NCBI GenBank assembly: GCA_964586655.1
Contig: CAZPGY010000005.1
Coordinates: 62,001 to 126,000, forward strand
Direction: 5' to 3'
From: JAJYSO01 sp964586655
Lineage (GTDB): Bacteria; Bacteroidota; Bacteroidia; Flavobacteriales; Flavobacteriaceae
Length of the DNA stretch: 64,000 nt
Below are positions 63,185 through 64,000 of the stretch, piece after piece. The notes below the pieces were generated by a model that made no database searches, was not told where the DNA came from, and saw only the letters and a program-made list of their open reading frames with translations. Numbering within the stretch: the first letter of the stretch is position 1; each line of letters starts with the position of its first letter. The position numbers were made by a program, and so were the translations under genes.

Positions 63185-63946
63185 TTAGTCTTCTGCAGCT
63201 AAAGCGGTGAGCAGCTCATCAGTCATCTTCAAGTTGTGAAAGACGTTTTGCACATCGTCGTCATCTTCAAACTGTTCTTCCATTTCCACGATTTTTTGAG
63301 CTTGCTCAACGGGAAGTGCAGTGGTGTTTAAAGGGATGCGTTTCAAGCTGGAATTTTTCACCTCTATTTTCATTTCTTCCAGGGCTTGTGACATTTTCCC
63401 AAAGTCTGAAAATTCGGTATAAATCAGTAAGAGCTCCTCTTCCGCTTCAAAAGATTCCATACCTTTCTCGATGAGCTCGAGTTGCAATTCGTCTAAATCC
63501 ATCTCTACTTTTTCTTTTTCGAGCATAAAAACCCCTTTGCGATCAAAGAGAAATTCAAGCGAGCCGTTTTTTCCCAAACTGCCGTCGTTTTTAGTAAATA
63601 TGGCGCGTATATTGGCTACCGTTCGGTTGATATTGTCAGTGGTGCATTCTACATAAAAAGCGATTCCGTGTGGGCCGTATCCTTCAAAAGTGACCTCTTC
63701 ATAACTATCAGCATCGGCGCCGCTGGCTTTTTTGATGGCCCGTTGGATGTTGTCTTTGGGCATGTTCACCCCTTTGGCGTTGGCAATGGCATTGCGCAAA
63801 CTCGGATTGAACTCCGGATCGGCACTGCCGCCTTCTTTAATGGCAATATTGATGTCCTTGATTGCCTTGGTGAATTGCTTGCCGCGCTTTTTATCTGCAG
63901 CCCCTTTCTTTCGCTTGATATTTGACCATTTACTGTGTCCAGCCAT
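63185..63946 (-). CDS. yebC: YebC/PmpR family translation/transcription regulator
   Basis: A 253-residue protein. The start MAGHSKWSNIKRKKGAADKK (ATG 63946) is the invariant family N terminus; an in-frame start at 63979 would lie upstream of a -7 box (TATCTTTG, minus strand, 63974-63967) and is rejected. Further hallmarks are MPKDNIQRAIKKASGADADS, EGYGPHGIAFYVECTTDNIN and NRTVANIRAIFTKNDGSLG. Family members act as transcription regulators and have been shown to help ribosomes past polyproline stalls. Length is normal. Confidence 0.95.
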   Translation of the reverse strand: MAGHSKWSNIKRKKGAADKKRGKQFTKAIKDINIAIKEGGSADPEFNPSLRNAIANAKGVNMPKDNIQRAIKKASGADADSYEEVTFEGYGPHGIAFYVECTTDNINRTVANIRAIFTKNDGSLGKNGSLEFLFDRKGVFMLEKEKVEMDLDELQLELIEKGMESFEAEEELLLIYTEFSDFGKMSQALEEMKIEVKNSSLKRIPLNTTALPVEQAQKIVEMEEQFEDDDDVQNVFHNLKMTDELLTALAAED

Positions 63947-64000
63947 AGCTATATTGTTTGTTTGGCCAAAGATAACCAATGTTCAAAAAATAAGAAAGTT

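Noticed and set aside
1..64000. tRNA and rRNA genes
   Set aside because: No tRNA cloverleaf with CCA-proximal T-loop (GGTTCRANNCC) or rRNA segment was recognised by eye; a dedicated scan could still find one.

Overview
The window is chromosomal DNA of a low-to-moderate GC member of the Bacteroidota, most likely Flavobacteriia-like. The evidence is Por-secretion (T9SS) type A C-terminal sorting domains on two adjacent secreted proteins, Bacteroidota -7 promoter boxes (TAnnTTTG) ahead of many genes, a tricorn-type S41 protease, a fused malic enzyme/phosphotransacetylase, and a PduO-type adenosyltransferase. A run of exactly 100 N (10248-10347) inside a tandem repeat shows this is a scaffolded draft assembly.

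Layout. 1-5.3 kb: end of an M49 peptidase, yicC-gmk, a GT9 heptosyltransferase-like gene, a DUF4168 protein and a DCC-family protein. 5.4-11.5 kb is the accessory and decaying part: a frameshifted secreted zinc peptidase, two paralogous DUF6624 proteins, a frameshifted Gly-Gly leader peptide of RiPP type, what looks like the first 36 codons of an ATP-grasp peptide maturase, a REP-associated transposase (RAYT) next to an array of its palindromes, and two more gene remnants. 11.5-20.2 kb: phosphoglucomutase, an ABC exporter, an outer-membrane barrel, YggS, PduO, a RES/Xre toxin-antitoxin pair split by a small inverted-repeat element, and a DHA2 efflux pump. 20.4-31 kb: an M43 metalloprotease with a 14-bp tandem repeat across its start, an LRR-like T9SS protein, ComEC, an NlpC/P60 lipoprotein, an LD-carboxypeptidase and an S41 protease. 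31.5-37 kb: ferredoxin, LuxC-type acyl-CoA reductase, serC, serA, rlpA and an SDR. 37-48.6 kb: glutamate synthase-like protein, lpdA, sucC, maeB, queG, a YheT-like hydrolase and a serine hydrolase. 48.6-56 kb: a divergent module of an ECF sigma factor plus membrane TPR/anti-sigma-like protein facing a lipoprotein/PKD protein/TPR-CHAT protease operon. 56.4-64 kb: M1 peptidase, S8 peptidase, a KefB-type antiporter and YebC.

Two families of small non-coding elements with terminal inverted repeats run through the window. Family A (about 230-310 bp, ends TTARCCCRRAAAATTCA) has four full-length copies, all between convergent genes, with ends that often supply the stop codons. Family B (about 170 bp, ends TAATaCGGAAGTGA) has one complete copy between the antitoxin and toxin genes and one copy interrupted by an A element. 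Together with the CHAT/sigma module, the decayed RiPP locus and the possibly phase-variable metalloprotease, these are the most notable items. All functional calls rest on motif recognition by eye; no database search was run.
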